Assembly (NCBI GenBank): GCA_016295545.1
Contig: JAEDLA010000066.1
Coordinates: 1-7,554 of the forward strand
DNA length: 7,554 nucleotides
From: Oscillospiraceae bacterium
GTDB taxonomy: Bacteria; Bacillota; Clostridia; Oscillospirales; Ruminococcaceae
Direction: 5' to 3'
Positions 6,789 to 7,554 of this stretch are shown here, one piece after another. A model generated the notes under the pieces. That model was given only the letters and a program-made list of their open reading frames with translations, was not told the DNA's origin and did no database searches. Within the stretch, counting starts at the first letter, position 1. Every line of letters begins with the position of its first letter. The position numbers and the translations under genes were made by a program.

Positions 6789-7191
6789 CATCATTCTCAC
6801 CATTGCATTATGCATTTTTATCGGTCTGTACGCTGACGAAAAACAAAAGGTACAGCGGACTTATAAGGCTCAGTACATGGAGAATCTCACTATGACTTAT
6901 GAGGAGATAAATATTTATCTCGAAAAGGGAACAGACTTTGATAAATATTATAACATGATCCTTTCAGATATCGGTACGGCACGAACTCTGATTTTCCTGA
7001 TAGATGATTACAGTGCTGAAAAGCAGAACATCATCAACGAACTTCACTTCTGCTTTGTAATGTACCCTCAGCAGATGTCAGGTAAGTTTAAAGAGATTTC
7101 AGAAGCTCTTGAGGATATTACCGAAAATCTTGACAAGGGCTATAAAGAAGCTGAAGCAATAGTTGATTCAATAGACAAAAAAGGCTCTTAG
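6754..7191 (+). CDS. Small membrane-anchored protein of unknown function
   Basis: I do not recognise this protein. From the ATG at 6754 it is 145 residues: MKRKM, then one hydrophobic helix (about 7-26), then a mostly helical, acidic domain without catalytic motifs. The positive N-terminus followed by a single helix suggests a signal anchor or uncleaved signal peptide, with the rest outside the cell. Its aromatic and acidic helices (TYEEINIYLEKG, FDKYYNMILSDIG) could be a protein-interaction bundle. An in-frame ATG at 6730 would add eight residues, but the nearest purine-rich stretch (GAGG) lies only 3 bases before it. AGGA at 6743-6746 sits 7 bases before 6754, so I prefer the later start. 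Either start overlaps the peptidase gene. It may be a substrate or partner of that peptidase; this is inference from position only. Confidence 0.75.
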   Translation: MKRKMLTAIAFSIILTIALCIFIGLYADEKQKVQRTYKAQYMENLTMTYEEINIYLEKGTDFDKYYNMILSDIGTARTLIFLIDDYSAEKQNIINELHFCFVMYPQQMSGKFKEISEALEDITENLDKGYKEAEAIVDSIDKKGS

Positions 7192-7204
7192 CGGAGGATT
7201 TCCT

Positions 7205-7429
7205 ATGTTTGAAAAAAGAAAAATTATGAAAGAAATTAAAAAATGCCGTAAAACTATTGAGGAGATTGAAAAAAAACGTTCCCGTTCTCAGTCTGCTCTT
7301 GTTCAGGCTATCCTGCTGCAGGAGGAGCCAAATGAAGCGGATACTGAATGGTTCAATAAATACACAGGAGAAATTACCGCCTGCCGTAATCACATGATTG
7401 AACTGCAAAACAAGCTTAAAAAGATGTAA
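7205..7429 (+). CDS. Small helical coiled-coil protein (74 residues)
   Basis: I do not recognise this protein. It is short, soluble and rich in Lys and Glu, with two helices that look like an antiparallel hairpin: residues 1-40 (KKCRKTIEEIEKKRSRSQSA) and about 46-74 (ending IELQNKLKKM). It has no membrane helix, signal or catalytic motif. The start is well supported: GGAGG at 7193-7197 lies 7 bases before the ATG, and the gap to the upstream stop is 13 bases. It is the last gene before the 3' hairpins. A structural or adaptor role, perhaps binding the coiled coil of the 646-residue protein, is only a guess. Confidence 0.7.
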   Translation: MFEKRKIMKEIKKCRKTIEEIEKKRSRSQSALVQAILLQEEPNEADTEWFNKYTGEITACRNHMIELQNKLKKM

Positions 7430-7435
7430 AAATTT

Positions 7436-7490
7436 GGTGCATTTCTGAAAGCCCGGTATTTACCGTGAAAACGACTTTCAGAGATGCACT
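7436..7490 (+). terminator. Nested stem-loop after the last gene, possible weak terminator
   Basis: GTGCATTTCTGAAAG (7437-7451) pairs with CTTTCAGAGATGCAC (7475-7489) over 15 positions, with one G-U wobble in RNA. A further G-U pair (7436/7490) can extend it. Inside the loop a second small hairpin can form: CGGTA (7454-7458) with TACCG (7461-7465). The tail that follows (TTGTTATTAT) is only weakly T-rich, so this may be a 3'-end stabiliser or a leaky terminator rather than a classical one. Confidence 0.6.
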
Positions 7491-7537
7491 TGTTATTATG
7501 ATTCAGCTATCAATGCGGCAATAAATACCTATATAAT

Positions 7538-7554
7538 AAAAAGCGGCGAAGCCG
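7538..7554 (+). terminator. Intrinsic terminator cut by the window end
   Basis: Five As (7538-7542) lead into GCGGC GAA GCCG, a GC-rich hairpin whose last base pair and expected T-run lie beyond the window. The A-tract plus GC stem is typical of intrinsic terminators. It would end either this operon or a convergent gene to the right. Confidence 0.55.

Noticed and set aside
7532..7537. TATAAT near the window end as a promoter
   Set aside because: No -35-like sequence lies about 17 bases upstream, and it sits directly before a likely terminator hairpin in an AT-rich stretch.
1..7554. tRNA or rRNA genes, insertion sequences or attachment sites
   Set aside because: No cloverleaf-like segment, rRNA signature, transposase motif, flanking direct repeats or integrase was seen.

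Overview
The window looks like a chromosomal stretch from a Gram-positive Bacillota, most likely a gut or rumen clostridium of the Ruminococcus/Oscillospiraceae type. The reasons are strong AAGGAGG-type ribosome binding sites, a consensus sigma-A promoter, moderate GC by eye, GTG and TTG starts, and two signal peptidases of the Ser-His-Asp (SipW/ER-like) class. The genus is an inference.

Layout. Bases 1-71 probably hold the 3' end of an upstream gene, closed by a strong intrinsic terminator at 82-110. A near-perfect sigma-A promoter (TTGACT, 17-bp spacer, TATAAT, 127-155) then starts a run of eight same-strand genes with short gaps or overlaps, consistent with one operon. In order they are: a degenerate EAL-domain protein (190-945); a membrane-anchored protein with a SipW-substrate-like exodomain (962-1834); a SipW-type signal peptidase (1856-2509); a membrane-anchored McrB-like AAA+ ATPase (2516-4081); a DUF2357/McrC-like protein with a very long charged coiled coil (4177-6117); a second SipW-type signal peptidase (6114-6788); a small membrane-anchored protein (6754-7191); and a 74-residue helical protein (7205-7429). 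A nested hairpin follows at 7436-7490. The first half of a second intrinsic terminator is cut by the window edge (7538-7554).

How the genes may work together. The ATPase and its downstream neighbour look like an McrB/McrC-type pair in which the motor is tied to the membrane and the partner carries about 180 residues of charged helix with no nuclease motif I can see. Around them are two different signal peptidases and an extracytoplasmic protein resembling SipW substrates. The upstream EAL protein has lost the catalytic residues for c-di-GMP hydrolysis, so it could only act as a binder or scaffold. My reading is a membrane-associated machine that couples an McrB-like motor to processing or display of a surface protein, or a membrane-sited derivative of McrBC-type defence. 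Neither function is shown by the sequence. The operon as a unit is the candidate undescribed system.
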